From positions 62,001 through 126,000 of the forward strand of contig JAHYYJ010000006.1 in the NCBI GenBank assembly GCA_019425015.1: 64,000 nucleotides of DNA, given 5' to 3'. The notes beneath the pieces are model-generated. The model searched no databases. It saw only the letters and a program-made list of their open reading frames with translations, and was not told the origin of the DNA. This document shows, in pieces, positions 45,593 through 54,537 of this stretch (position 1 is the stretch's first letter; each line of letters starts with the position of its first letter). The DNA comes from Collinsella sp. GTDB lineage: Bacteria > Actinomycetota > Coriobacteriia > Coriobacteriales > Coriobacteriaceae. The position numbers were made by a program, and so were the translations under genes.

Positions 45593-46849
45593 ATGCTCAA
45601 CCATCTCAAACAACACTTTGGCTCCCGACGCACCGGTGGTCACGGAGGCCTAGACATTGCGCGGCATATCGGCCCCGGGCTGCTCGTGACCGTCGGCTTT
45701 ATCGACCCGGGCAACTGGGCCTCCAATATGGCCGCGGGCTCGCAGTTTGGCTACGCGCTGCTGTGGATCGTCACGCTGTCCACGATTATGCTCATCGTGC
45801 TGCAGCACAACGCGGCGCACTTGGGCATCGCCACGGGCGCCTGCCTTGCCGAGGCCACGACCCGCTTTCTCCCCCGCATCGTGGGACGCGCGGTGCTCGG
45901 CAGCGCCTATCTCGCGACCATCGCCACCGCCATGGCCGAAGTCCTGGGCGGCGCGATTGCCCTTCAAATGCTCTTTGGGCTGCCCGTGCGCGCGGGCTGC
46001 GTCATCGTGGCGGCAGTATCGATGGCGATGCTCATGACGAGCTCCTACAAGCGCGCCGAGCGATGGATCATCGCCTTCGTCGGCGTGGTAGGACTCTCGT
46101 TTTTGGCCGAGCTTGCGCTGGTCAAGGTCGACTGGCCGCAGGCCGCCGCAAGCTGGATCACGCCCAGTATGCCCACTGGCTCTGCCGCGATTATCGTGAG
46201 TGTCCTGGGTGCGGTCGTTATGCCCCACAACCTTTTTCTGCACTCCGAGGTCATCCAATCCATGCACTTCGAAGGCCAAGGCGAGCAAGTTATCGAAGAG
46301 CGTCTGCGCTACGAGCTCTTCGACACGCTCTTTTCGATGGGCGTGGGCTGGGCAATCAACTCGGCAATGATCATCCTGGCCGCAACGACCTTCTTTGCGC
46401 ACGGCATTGTCGTAGACGACCTCGCCGTCGCAGCGGCCACGCTCTCCCCCATTCTGGGCCCGGCAAGCGCGACCATCTTTGCCGTGGCGCTACTGTTTGC
46501 GGGCCTCTCGAGCAGCGTGACAGCGGGCATGGCGGCGGGAACCATCACTGCGGGCATGTTCGACGAGGAATACGACATCCACGACCGACATTCCTCGGTC
46601 GGGGTGGCGGCCTGTTTCGCCGGAGCAGTGGCGGCGTGCCTGGTCGTTCCAAATCCCTTTGAAGGTCTCATCTGGAGTCAGGCACTGCTGTCGCTTCAGC
46701 TGCCGATTACGGTCTTTGTGCTCATACGACTCACCAGTTCACGCCGCGTCATGGGCAAATACGCCAATTCGCGCCCGCTCAACACGCTGCTTGTAGGGAT
46801 CGGTGCCATCGTGACGATTCTCGATATCGTGTTGTTGACAGGGATGTAA
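45593..46849 (+). CDS. Nramp family divalent metal transporter
   Basis: Proton-coupled Mn2+/Fe2+ importer of 418 aa with about 11 membrane spans. The metal site motifs DPGNW (38-42) and MPHNLFLHS (about 210) are intact. ATG 45593 follows GGAGCGCACC; the frame extends back to 45557 without a better site. It is probably co-transcribed with gpmA, a link that may reflect metal needs but is not evidence for a shared function. Two TGTAACA palindromes follow the gene. Confidence 0.9.
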   Translation: MLNHLKQHFGSRRTGGHGGLDIARHIGPGLLVTVGFIDPGNWASNMAAGSQFGYALLWIVTLSTIMLIVLQHNAAHLGIATGACLAEATTRFLPRIVGRAVLGSAYLATIATAMAEVLGGAIALQMLFGLPVRAGCVIVAAVSMAMLMTSSYKRAERWIIAFVGVVGLSFLAELALVKVDWPQAAASWITPSMPTGSAAIIVSVLGAVVMPHNLFLHSEVIQSMHFEGQGEQVIEERLRYELFDTLFSMGVGWAINSAMIILAATTFFAHGIVVDDLAVAAATLSPILGPASATIFAVALLFAGLSSSVTAGMAAGTITAGMFDEEYDIHDRHSSVGVAACFAGAVAACLVVPNPFEGLIWSQALLSLQLPITVFVLIRLTSSRRVMGKYANSRPLNTLLVGIGAIVTILDIVLLTGM

Positions 46850-46875
46850 TGGGGCGGGGCACTTACCCAGTCAAA

Positions 46876-47019
46876 CGTCTCGATCTGTAACATCTAGACC
46901 CGCTTTTAATGTCTAGATGTTACAGATCGAGATCATTCCGAGGGACAGCTCCGTTTGTCTCAATCTGTAACACGTAGACCCCGTTTTCACTGCTAGATGT
47001 TACAGATTGAGACAAACGG
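46876..47019. repeat. TGTAACA palindromes, copies 12 and 13
   Basis: Copy 12 is at 46876-46933, with arms extended by TCTAGA on the inner side. Copy 13 is at 46951-47019, with the outer arms extended to a 22-bp perfect stem starting CCGTTTGTCTC. They lie in the convergent gap after the Nramp gene (46850-47156), which otherwise holds only the rubredoxin terminator. Confidence 0.9.
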
Positions 47020-47082
47020 TCGGCCGGACTCACAACAGACAGGATCGGTCAACAGCAACCGTGATCCCTTGGCGACGGAGGA

Positions 47083-47117
47083 AAAGGGCCCCGGCCGAGA
47101 ATTCGACCGGGGCCCTT
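47083..47117 (-). terminator. Terminator of the rubredoxin gene
   Basis: Minus-strand stem AAGGGCCCCGGTCGA / CGGCCGGGGCCCTT followed by TTCC, 40 nt past the rubredoxin stop codon. Confidence 0.65.
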
Positions 47118-47156
47118 GGACAGAGCTATGTTCGGCTTTCGCCGTGTGTCTGCGAG

Positions 47157-47300
47157 CTACTCCTCGACGAGCTCAAACTGATCGGGACCGACGCCGCACA
47201 CCGGGCACACATAATCCTCGGGCAGCTCGGGCGTATCGACCTCAACCTCGTAACCGCAAACGACGCACACGAACTTATACGTCTTCTTCTCCTCAGCCAT
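47157..47300 (-). CDS. Small rubredoxin-like protein
   Basis: One-iron electron carrier of 47 aa with the two knuckles CVVCGY (C12, C15) and CPVCG (C32, C35). The inter-knuckle loop is short and acidic, closer to the rubredoxin domain of rubrerythrin or high-molecular-weight rubredoxin than to classical 52-aa rubredoxin. ATG 47300 has GAGAGGAG upstream. The flavin reductase gene lies 90 nt upstream on the same strand, so the two may work together. Confidence 0.88.
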   Translation of the reverse strand: MAEEKKTYKFVCVVCGYEVEVDTPELPEDYVCPVCGVGPDQFELVEE

Positions 47301-47389
47301 GATGTTCTCCTCTCGAACGCGACTGGTGATGTACTTCATTTATCAGTATAGATTCTCAATAATATAATGCAAGTATTTTTAAAACATTT

Positions 47390-47893
47390 CTAGCCTTGAT
47401 ACGAGGACGCCTTCGGAGGCGTCTTGCCCTTCAGGACCTTATGGTAGTAATCGTAGGTGAGCGGCGTCTCGTCGCTTAGGCGCTCGGCATCCTCGACCTC
47501 GCCGATAAACAGTAGATGCGTGCCCACATCCACAGTGTCGATCAAACGGCAGCTAAACAGCGCCGCCGCATGCTCGGGCACATAAGGCATGCCGAGAGCA
47601 GTCTCGCGAGTCTCGTACTTGGCAAACTTGTCATAGTCGCTGCTGGTGCGGAACCCAAAGTTACCGATATAGAGCATATCGGCCGTCTGATCGATCACGG
47701 TCAGCGCGAACGCTTTGGCCGAAGCGATGACGCCCGAGGTGACGTTGTCCTTGTTCACGGCAACCGAAATGCGCGGCGGCATGGACGTCACCTGCACCGC
47801 AGTGTTGATGACGCAGCCGGCGCGCAGCCCGTCTGCCGCGGCGCTCACCACGTACAGACCGCTCGGCATGGTAAAGAACGCAGTTTTGTCCAT
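47390..47893 (-). CDS. Flavin reductase domain protein
   Basis: FMN-binding flavin-reductase-like protein of 167 aa, as in the N-terminal half of clostridial high-molecular-weight rubredoxin (Hrb). The pattern begins MPSGLYVVSA, continues GCVINTAVQVTSMPPRISVAVNKDN and ends in a KTPPKASSYQG tail typical of this branch. It should move electrons from NAD(P)H through FMN to rubredoxin, for O2/NO or peroxide reduction. ATG 47893 has GGGGAG upstream. The rubredoxin half is the next gene. Confidence 0.87.
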   Translation of the reverse strand: MDKTAFFTMPSGLYVVSAAADGLRAGCVINTAVQVTSMPPRISVAVNKDNVTSGVIASAKAFALTVIDQTADMLYIGNFGFRTSSDYDKFAKYETRETALGMPYVPEHAAALFSCRLIDTVDVGTHLLFIGEVEDAERLSDETPLTYDYYHKVLKGKTPPKASSYQG

Positions 47894-47943
47894 AACAATC
47901 ACTCCCCTAACCCGGGTTGGAACCTCATGGATGTATGTACCCA

Positions 47944-47980
47944 CAAAAAAAAGCGGCGCCCATAACGGACGCCGCCTTTG
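47944..47980 (-). terminator. Terminator of the TPR-smpB operon
   Basis: Minus-strand AAAGGCGGCGTCC / GGGCGCCGCTTTTTTTTT, a GC stem with nine Ts, lies upstream of the flavin reductase start. Confidence 0.85.
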
Positions 47981-48023
47981 AGACATATGTGTCAAAACAG
48001 TATAAGCAAGATGAGACGCCCGC

Positions 48024-48090
48024 AGTTGCGGTGAAATAGGGACTGAATAGCTCCTCAAACAGGCAAAACAGTCCGTATTCCACCGCAACT
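48024..48090. repeat. GTTGCGGTGAAATA hairpin repeat, copy 1
   Basis: AGTTGCGGTGAAATAGGGACTG and its near-complement CAGTCCGTATTCCACCGCAACT enclose about 23 nt. Other copies are at 61816-61884 and 62679-62745. This one lies between the smpB stop and its terminator. Confidence 0.85.
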
Positions 48091-48102
48091 TATGAAGGGT
48101 GG

Positions 48103-48573
48103 TCAGCGGTTGCGCTCCTTGAGGGCGCGGTCAATCTCGCGCTGGACATCGCGCTTGGCCATATCCTCGCGCTTGTCGTAGAGCTTCTTACCACGGCCCA
48201 GGCCCAGCAGCAGCTTTACGCGGCCGTCGGTATTAAAGTAGAGCTCCAACGGCACCAGGGCATAGCCGCGATTATGTAGCTTACCGTCGAGAAAGTCAAT
48301 CTCCTTGCGGTGCAGCAGCAGACGACGACGGCGATCAGGGTCGCGATTCCACACGCCACCATGGCTATAAGGGTGAATATGCAAACCCACGAGCCAGCAC
48401 TCGCCGCCACGGATCAGTGCAAAGGTGTCGGTGATCTGGCACGCGCGCTCGCGAATCGACTTGACCTCGGTGCCACTCAGCTCAATACCGCACTCAAACG
48501 TCTCATCGATAAAGTACTCGTGATGTGCCGAGCGATTCTTGGAAATGAGCTTGCGCTCGCGCTTACTGGGCAT
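48103..48573 (-). CDS. smpB: SsrA-binding protein SmpB
   Basis: tmRNA partner protein of 156 aa for ribosome rescue. The family blocks are clear: KNRSAHHEYFIDETFECGIELSGTEVKS, HIHPYSHGG and a basic C-terminal tail (KKLYDKREDMAKRDVQREIDRALKER). ATG 48573 follows AAGGAGG by 6 nt and overlaps the upstream TPR gene by 11 nt, so translation is probably coupled. The tmRNA gene itself is not in this window. Confidence 0.95.
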   Translation of the reverse strand: MPSKRERKLISKNRSAHHEYFIDETFECGIELSGTEVKSIRERACQITDTFALIRGGECWLVGLHIHPYSHGGVWNRDPDRRRRLLLHRKEIDFLDGKLHNRGYALVPLELYFNTDGRVKLLLGLGRGKKLYDKREDMAKRDVQREIDRALKERNR

Positions 48574-49480
48574 CGCCGGCCTCCTTGGCGCCATCGGCGT
48601 TTGAACCCGCAGCCTCGCGCTTTGCCCTGCGCTCGGCATTAAGCTCGGCATCGCTCTCGCGCACCAGCTTGATAATCGCCGCGCATGCCTCCTCGCCCAC
48701 CAGGTCGCGGGCACGGACCGTCAGACGCGTAGCCTCCTGCTTGTCGCCGTCGCTTGCAGCATCGGTCGCGCACATGATCAGGCAGATGGCGATCTCGGCC
48801 GAAGGCGAGGTCGGCGCGCCCTGCAGGGCGAGCTCACCCATCACATGGTCGTCACTCTCGTCCGCGGCATCCGGATAGGTGGTATGGATCTTGTTGAGCA
48901 GGCGCGTCGTATGCGCATCATTGGGCGCCAGGCGCAGCGCCAGACGCGCGCAGCCCACGGCTGCCGAAATGTTCTCGGTCTCGGGCTCCAAGAAGTACTG
49001 ACCCAAGTTGGTGTAGGCACGTGCGGCGCACTTACCGTCGCTCGCGCGCTCCAGCACCGAGAACGAGAGCGATGCCCACTCCTGCTTGTCCTCGAGCGCG
49101 CGGAACAGCTCGGCCAAGTCCAAGCGATAGTTGCAGTTCATGGGATCCCAACGCACGGCCTGCATCAGGGCATTCCGAGCACTCACATAATCCTGCTGGC
49201 GAATGTAGGCAAACGCCATGTCGGAGTACAGGCGGTCAAAGGGAACCTCGACCTGCACCAGCTCGCGCGGATCCTTCTCCACGCGGCGATAGGCCAGGCG
49301 CTCAAACTTGCTGTCGAAGCTAAAGTACTGGCGCTTCTCCTCCGTCTTGCACTCAGCGTCGATATACTCCTCGGCGAGCTCCACCAGACGCTCAAGCAGC
49401 GGCGTCGCCGTAGCCAGGTCGCCCTGCGCCAGATAGTTCTCGGCATACGTGATGTCTTCCAAGCTGATAGGCAGGTCCAT
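48563..49480 (-). CDS. TPR-like repeat protein
   Basis: Cytoplasmic protein of 305 aa built of helical pairs resembling tetratricopeptide repeats: AENYLAQGDLATATPLLERLVELAEEY near the N-terminus, DMAFAYIRQQDYVSARNALMQAV (about 90-112) and ARAYTNLGQYF (about 155). The C-terminal 60 residues are charged and Ala-rich. No enzymatic motif is visible; a scaffold or chaperone-type role is the family expectation. ATG 49480 has GAGGAG upstream. It overlaps smpB, whose expression may depend on it. Confidence 0.8.
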   Translation of the reverse strand: MDLPISLEDITYAENYLAQGDLATATPLLERLVELAEEYIDAECKTEEKRQYFSFDSKFERLAYRRVEKDPRELVQVEVPFDRLYSDMAFAYIRQQDYVSARNALMQAVRWDPMNCNYRLDLAELFRALEDKQEWASLSFSVLERASDGKCAARAYTNLGQYFLEPETENISAAVGCARLALRLAPNDAHTTRLLNKIHTTYPDAADESDDHVMGELALQGAPTSPSAEIAICLIMCATDAASDGDKQEATRLTVRARDLVGEEACAAIIKLVRESDAELNAERRAKREAAGSNADGAKEAGDAQ

Positions 49481-49577
49481 GACAACTCCTCGGTCCGGGC
49501 GGCAGACTCAACGCGCGCCTTAAATATCGGTCAATACACAAAACCCGGGTCTCTTACGAGGCCCGGGCGTTCAATTT

Positions 49578-49654
49578 TGGTAGCCCGTACCAGATTCGAA
49601 CTGGTGATCTCCGCCTTGAGAGGGCGGCGTCCTAAACCGCTAGACGAACGGGCC
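49578..49654 (-). tRNA. tRNA-Glu (CTC)
   Basis: Cloverleaf on the minus strand: acceptor GGCCCGT/ACGGGCT, anticodon stem CCGCC/GGCGG with loop CTCTCAA giving anticodon CTC, TTCGAAT T-loop, and an encoded CCA end. Confidence 0.93.
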
Positions 49655-49671
49655 ATATGTAGCAAATGCAA

Positions 49672-49745
49672 TGGCTGGGATGGAGGGAGTCGAACCCCCA
49701 TTGACGGAACCAGAATCCGCTGTCCTGCCATTAGACGACATCCCA
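49672..49745 (-). tRNA. tRNA-Gln (CTG)
   Basis: Cloverleaf on the minus strand: acceptor TGGGATG/CATCCCA, anticodon loop TTCTGGT giving anticodon CTG, GGTTCGACTCC T-arm, and an encoded CCA end. It is 17 nt upstream of tRNA-Glu and co-transcribed with it. Confidence 0.93.
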
Positions 49746-50010
49746 ATGACTGCATCGCTGCGCTCGGCTGTGCCTTTGCGCAAGAAAGAAATATACGGGA
49801 AGTCCGGCCGTGACGCAAGCCCCAATTTTGACTTTTTTGAAATTCAGTCAAATACGGCCGACACGTGAAGGACCTGTGAAGCGCCAGCGACACGTACGGC
49901 GCCAAAGCCCGTAAAACATCCCGCATCTACCGCTGGTAGATTACAACAATGCAGCACTCACGGCTGATGGCACAATCGAACCGTCATCATTGCACGGATA
50001 TCGAGGCGCC

Positions 50011-50421
50011 ATGGACGAAGAGCTTGATTACCTATGGGAGACCCTGGGCCTCGAGATCACTGCTGACCTTTGGCCCGAACGGGACAAAATCCATCCCACC
50101 CTGCGCCCCGCCATCACGGTGATGCAGGCAAAATACCGCCGTGCATCCTTTTTGATCATGCGGATGTCATGGCACGCGGGACTCCCCGACCTTAAGCGAA
50201 TCCAGGCAAGCCTCGTCGAGCTGTCCGGTATGCCGACTGTCATATCCGAGGCGCACCTGGAGCAGCGCCAACGCGAGCGACTGCAACAGCAGCGGATTCC
50301 CTTTATCTGCCCCGGTGTTCAGGCATATCTGCCCTTTATGGACGAGGAGTACTGGAGCGGCAAGCCCAACAAGCACGTAAAGGTCTACGGTCCGCACGAA
50401 TGGGCACAGCTCAAGGATTGA
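50011..50421 (+). CDS. Hypothetical protein with MarR-associated C-terminal pattern
   Basis: Protein of 136 aa without membrane spans. The stretch YRRASFLIMRMSWHAGLPDLKRIQASL and the later IPFICPGVQAYLPFM resemble parts of MarR-like proteins from gut anaerobes, but no clear winged helix follows; the chain ends soon after. It could be a shortened relative. ATG 50011 has GAGG upstream; a TTG at 49990 is less likely. It follows the tRNA pair on the opposite strand. Confidence 0.55.
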   Translation: MDEELDYLWETLGLEITADLWPERDKIHPTLRPAITVMQAKYRRASFLIMRMSWHAGLPDLKRIQASLVELSGMPTVISEAHLEQRQRERLQQQRIPFICPGVQAYLPFMDEEYWSGKPNKHVKVYGPHEWAQLKD

Positions 50422-50493
50422 GCCGAGCGAGCCCTCCGATGGAAAACACGTCCCACCCCGAGCGCTCAAAACGGGTCGCACTTTCCGCAGCCG

Positions 50494-50853
50494 CTACAGC
50501 AGCGCCTCGGTCCAAGCTGCTTCCCTAAAGCCGGGAATCGCAAAGTCGTCGCCCACCAACAGCGGACGCTTGACCAGCATGCCGTCGGTCGCCAGCAGCT
50601 CGTAGCACTCCCGATCCGTCATGCCCGCATCTAGACGCGCCTTCAGGCCCAGCTCTCGATATTTCATGCCCGACGAATTAAAGAAGCGCCGCACCGGCAG
50701 TCCCGAACGAGCAATCCAGGTCGCAAGCTCATCAGCCGTGGGATTGTCCAAAACGATATCGCGGTCGATATACTCTACCCCGTGTTCGTCCAGCCATGCC
50801 TTGGCCTTCTTACAGGTCGAGCACTTGGGATATTCAACAAACAGTACGGTCAT
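50494..50853 (-). CDS. ArsC/Spx family protein
   Basis: Thioredoxin-fold protein of 119 aa from the ArsC/Spx/YffB family. The active-site region is YPKCSTCKKAKAWL, a CxxC (C11, C14) as in Spx and MgsR rather than the single Cys of true arsenate reductase; the C-terminal RPLLVGDDFAIPGF block is typical. It could be a thiol-based regulator or a reductase. ATG 50853 has CGGAGG 6 nt upstream. No arsenic genes are nearby, which argues against detoxification. Confidence 0.82.
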   Translation of the reverse strand: MTVLFVEYPKCSTCKKAKAWLDEHGVEYIDRDIVLDNPTADELATWIARSGLPVRRFFNSSGMKYRELGLKARLDAGMTDRECYELLATDGMLVKRPLLVGDDFAIPGFREAAWTEALL

Positions 50854-50945
50854 GGGAATCCTCCGAATATAGATCGGCCAACGCAGGCACACGCCACACG
50901 AGGCGCCTTCGTATGATGGGCCAATTGTAGCCCACGGGTCACACG

Positions 50946-51998
50946 CTAAACGAACCGTACCCCGAATCCGCGTTTGATGAACGGCAGCAGCTCCATTGCC
51001 TCGGGCGTGATATGGCCCGCAACGTTCATGCGCTCGTCACCGGGAAGATCGACCCGCGCAATCTCAAGCTCGCCTTCGTAGCGCCCATATCCGCTATTGC
51101 TCACAGCGATCGACCCCGCCTTTCGCGGCAGGCCGGCTCCGGCATCCGTCGGCACGGAATCCGGCTTAAGCGTCGTACGCGACTCCTGAGACCTAAAGAT
51201 GAGGGTGCTCGAATCGGGTCGGTCGTGATGAATCTGCCCACGCACATAGGCATAACCGGGCTCAAGCTCGCATTGCAGGTCCACGTATCCGGCGGAAACT
51301 TGAGCAAACTGCACCCAGCCCGCATCGGAAAGATCGGGGTCGCCGACCAACACAATGTCGCAATCGGCGCCATGTGCAAGCTCAAGCATATTGAGGGCAA
51401 CCTTTGACGCGCGACCGCGCTGCGTCTCGACCGTCGGCAGTCCCTCGAATACCGGCCCGCGAACGTTGGCATCGCCCGGCACAAAAGCCATGATTTCGAA
51501 TCCAAGCGCCGCAAGACGAAGATTCACCCGAGCAATGTCCTCCAGAGCTAAACCGGTATAAGGCTTGGGGTAAAAATTGTGGCAGGCGGCAAAACGAGTC
51601 ACATCGGCACCGGCCTCACGCCACGATGCGATTTCATCAGAACTCACCGTCGATGCATTGACCACAATGCGAAATACACCGGACAGCTCCGCGACCCGCC
51701 GGGCGCTAAAGCCATAGTCCAAACGAAGGTATTCCAACCCCAGATCGCGCAGGTCCTCGATGCGCTCAAGCCCGAGCAAATCGCACGTGCGCGGCCCCAC
51801 ATCGGCAATGAGCGCAATGCCGCGGGCGGAAAGCAGCGACAGCACATGACGGACCTTATCGGCATACGCCGCTCCCCCATCCTCGGGAATATGCAGCGAG
51901 GTGAACGCATAGCGCGCACCCGCCGCGGCACCGTGTTCAATCGTCCGCTCAATATCCTGCAGAGGGTTGGAAAGATAAATCGAAATACCCGTTTTCAC
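50946..51998 (-). CDS. mupG: 6-phospho-N-acetylmuramidase (DUF871)
   Basis: TIM-barrel protein of 350 aa from the DUF871/MupG family, which in Staphylococcus hydrolyses MurNAc-6-phosphate-GlcNAc. N-terminal barrel (MKTGISIYLSNPLQD, then TSLHIPED) and a C-terminal beta domain are visible. GTG 51998 is the start, with AAAGGAG upstream. Placement after murP and murQ supports a role in recycling wall sugars. A terminator-like hairpin overlaps its ribosome site, so it may be expressed below the rest of the operon. Confidence 0.85.
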   Translation of the reverse strand: MKTGISIYLSNPLQDIERTIEHGAAAGARYAFTSLHIPEDGGAAYADKVRHVLSLLSARGIALIADVGPRTCDLLGLERIEDLRDLGLEYLRLDYGFSARRVAELSGVFRIVVNASTVSSDEIASWREAGADVTRFAACHNFYPKPYTGLALEDIARVNLRLAALGFEIMAFVPGDANVRGPVFEGLPTVETQRGRASKVALNMLELAHGADCDIVLVGDPDLSDAGWVQFAQVSAGYVDLQCELEPGYAYVRGQIHHDRPDSSTLIFRSQESRTTLKPDSVPTDAGAGLPRKAGSIAVSNSGYGRYEGELEIARVDLPGDERMNVAGHITPEAMELLPFIKRGFGVRFV

Positions 51999-52013
51999 GC
52001 TTCAACACTCCTT

Positions 52014-52047
52014 TAAAAAAGGCCGGCGGAGCAGTTAGCCCCGCCGG
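52014..52047 (-). terminator. Terminator hairpin between murP and mupG
   Basis: Minus-strand GCCGGCGGGG / CTCCGCCGGC with the T-run TTTTTT, which then runs into AAAGGAG, the mupG ribosome site. It should end most murP transcripts and let some read through. Confidence 0.8.
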
Positions 52048-52115
52048 CACAACCATAGCATCAAGAAATCTGCCGCGCGCCGCGAGCCCTGAGCAACACG
52101 GCTCGCGATATCAAA

Positions 52116-53546
52116 CTACTCGCCAAAGAACTCGTTGATCTTCTGCTCGTCGACGCCAAAGAACCACGTCAGGACAAAGCCGGCGGCATAGGCAAGCAGC
52201 ATAGCGGCAACGTAGCCGAGCTGCTGACCAGGAACGACGATCAGCAGGCCAAACAGACCGGAAACGCCCTGAGAAACCGTGCCGATGTGAAGCAGCGCCG
52301 CGAGCGCGCCGCCAAATCCGGCACCCAGGCAGGCCGTTACAAACGGACGAACGAGCGGCAGCGTAACGGCATACATCAGAGGCTCGCCCACACCGAGGAT
52401 TCCAACGGGAATGGACTCTGCGACGTACTTCTTGAGCTTGGCGTTCTTGGTCTTAAAGTACAGCGCCAAACCGGCACCGACCTGGCCGCCGCCAGCCATC
52501 ATAAGGATGGGGAGCAGGTAATTGATGCCCTTGGTAGCGCCGTCGGGATCGTTGAGCATAGCGTGGATCGGCGTGAGCGCCTGATGCAGGCCGACGGAAA
52601 CCAGCGGCAAGAAGCCTGCCGACAGGATATAGCCGCCCAGGACGCCCAGCTTCTCGAAGATAAAGGTCAAAACGCTAAAGATGGCAGTCGTCAGCCATGC
52701 GCCAACCGGCTGGATGACGAGCATCAGAGCAAAGGCGCCGATGATGAGCACCAGCAGCGGGGACAAGAATGTGTCGAGTGCGTTGGGCATAACCTTGCGA
52801 ATCTGACGCTCCATCCAGGCAAAAAATGCGCCAGCGATAAGAGCCGCGATCATGCCGCCCGCTGCGGGGTTGTACTGCGCATTGGTGAGCGGCAGCAGAA
52901 TGGCAGCGGCAGGATCAGCCGCGCCAGGCGCAAGCAGGGGCATGGCACTGTTGGCGATACACATCATGCCGGCGATGCCGCCCAGCGCAGCGGAGCCACC
53001 AAACTCACGCGCCGCGTTATAGCCCACCAAGATGGGCAGATAGGCAAACAGGGCCCAGCCCATGGAACGAATGCCCTGGTACCACCACTCGCCTGCAAGC
53101 GCGCCTGCCGTCGAGACGTTAATGACGTTGCAGATACCGTTGATGAGGCCAGCCGCAATGATGCCGGGAAGCAGGGCGACGAAGACATTGGAAATCTTCT
53201 TGAGGAAGGCCTGAACCGGCTTGGACTCGTACTTGGCCTTCTGCGCGGCCTTGTTTGTGGCCGCAGCGTCAACCACGCTCTCGTCGGCAACGCCTTTCGC
53301 AAGGCCGGTGAACTTGGAGAACTCCTCGAGCACCTTATTCACCTTGCCCGGACCCAACACGATCTGCATCGTGTCGTCCTCGACCAGGCCCATCACGCCG
53401 TCGAGTGCCTTAATGCCCTCCGTGTCAACGTTGCCCGTGTCTTTGACGGTCACGCGCAGGCGCGTCATGCACGCCGCGTTTGCCAGCACGTTGTCTTTAC
53501 CGCCCAAAAGGTCCAGCAGCTTTTGAGCCAGCTCTTTGTTCGTCAT
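52116..53546 (-). CDS. murP: PTS N-acetylmuramic acid transporter EIIBC
   Basis: Membrane PTS permease of 476 aa: EIIB about residues 1-85 with phosphocysteine C26 (AACMTRLRVTV), linker, then an EIIC domain with about ten spans. Context (murQ upstream, mupG downstream, RpiR-type regulator) points to MurNAc or a MurNAc disaccharide as substrate. It has no EIIA domain, as in E. coli MurP, which uses the glucose EIIA. ATG 53546 has AAGGAGGA upstream. The operon order is murR-murQ-murP-mupG. Confidence 0.9.
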   Translation of the reverse strand: MTNKELAQKLLDLLGGKDNVLANAACMTRLRVTVKDTGNVDTEGIKALDGVMGLVEDDTMQIVLGPGKVNKVLEEFSKFTGLAKGVADESVVDAAATNKAAQKAKYESKPVQAFLKKISNVFVALLPGIIAAGLINGICNVINVSTAGALAGEWWYQGIRSMGWALFAYLPILVGYNAAREFGGSAALGGIAGMMCIANSAMPLLAPGAADPAAAILLPLTNAQYNPAAGGMIAALIAGAFFAWMERQIRKVMPNALDTFLSPLLVLIIGAFALMLVIQPVGAWLTTAIFSVLTFIFEKLGVLGGYILSAGFLPLVSVGLHQALTPIHAMLNDPDGATKGINYLLPILMMAGGGQVGAGLALYFKTKNAKLKKYVAESIPVGILGVGEPLMYAVTLPLVRPFVTACLGAGFGGALAALLHIGTVSQGVSGLFGLLIVVPGQQLGYVAAMLLAYAAGFVLTWFFGVDEQKINEFFGE

Positions 53547-53603
53547 AACTCCTCCTTGTATTGGGTATCTCGTCTGGATGTCGTATCAGATCACGCCGCG
53601 CAC

Positions 53604-54527
<924 letters not shown>

Positions 54528-54537
54528 TTCATTCACC

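Noticed and set aside
47894..48102. tmRNA gene next to smpB
   Set aside because: The gap is only about 200 nt and contains a terminator and a hairpin repeat; no tmRNA-like acceptor or tag frame is visible.
50494..50853. Arsenate reductase for arsenic resistance
   Set aside because: The CxxC motif fits Spx-like members, and no ars genes are nearby.
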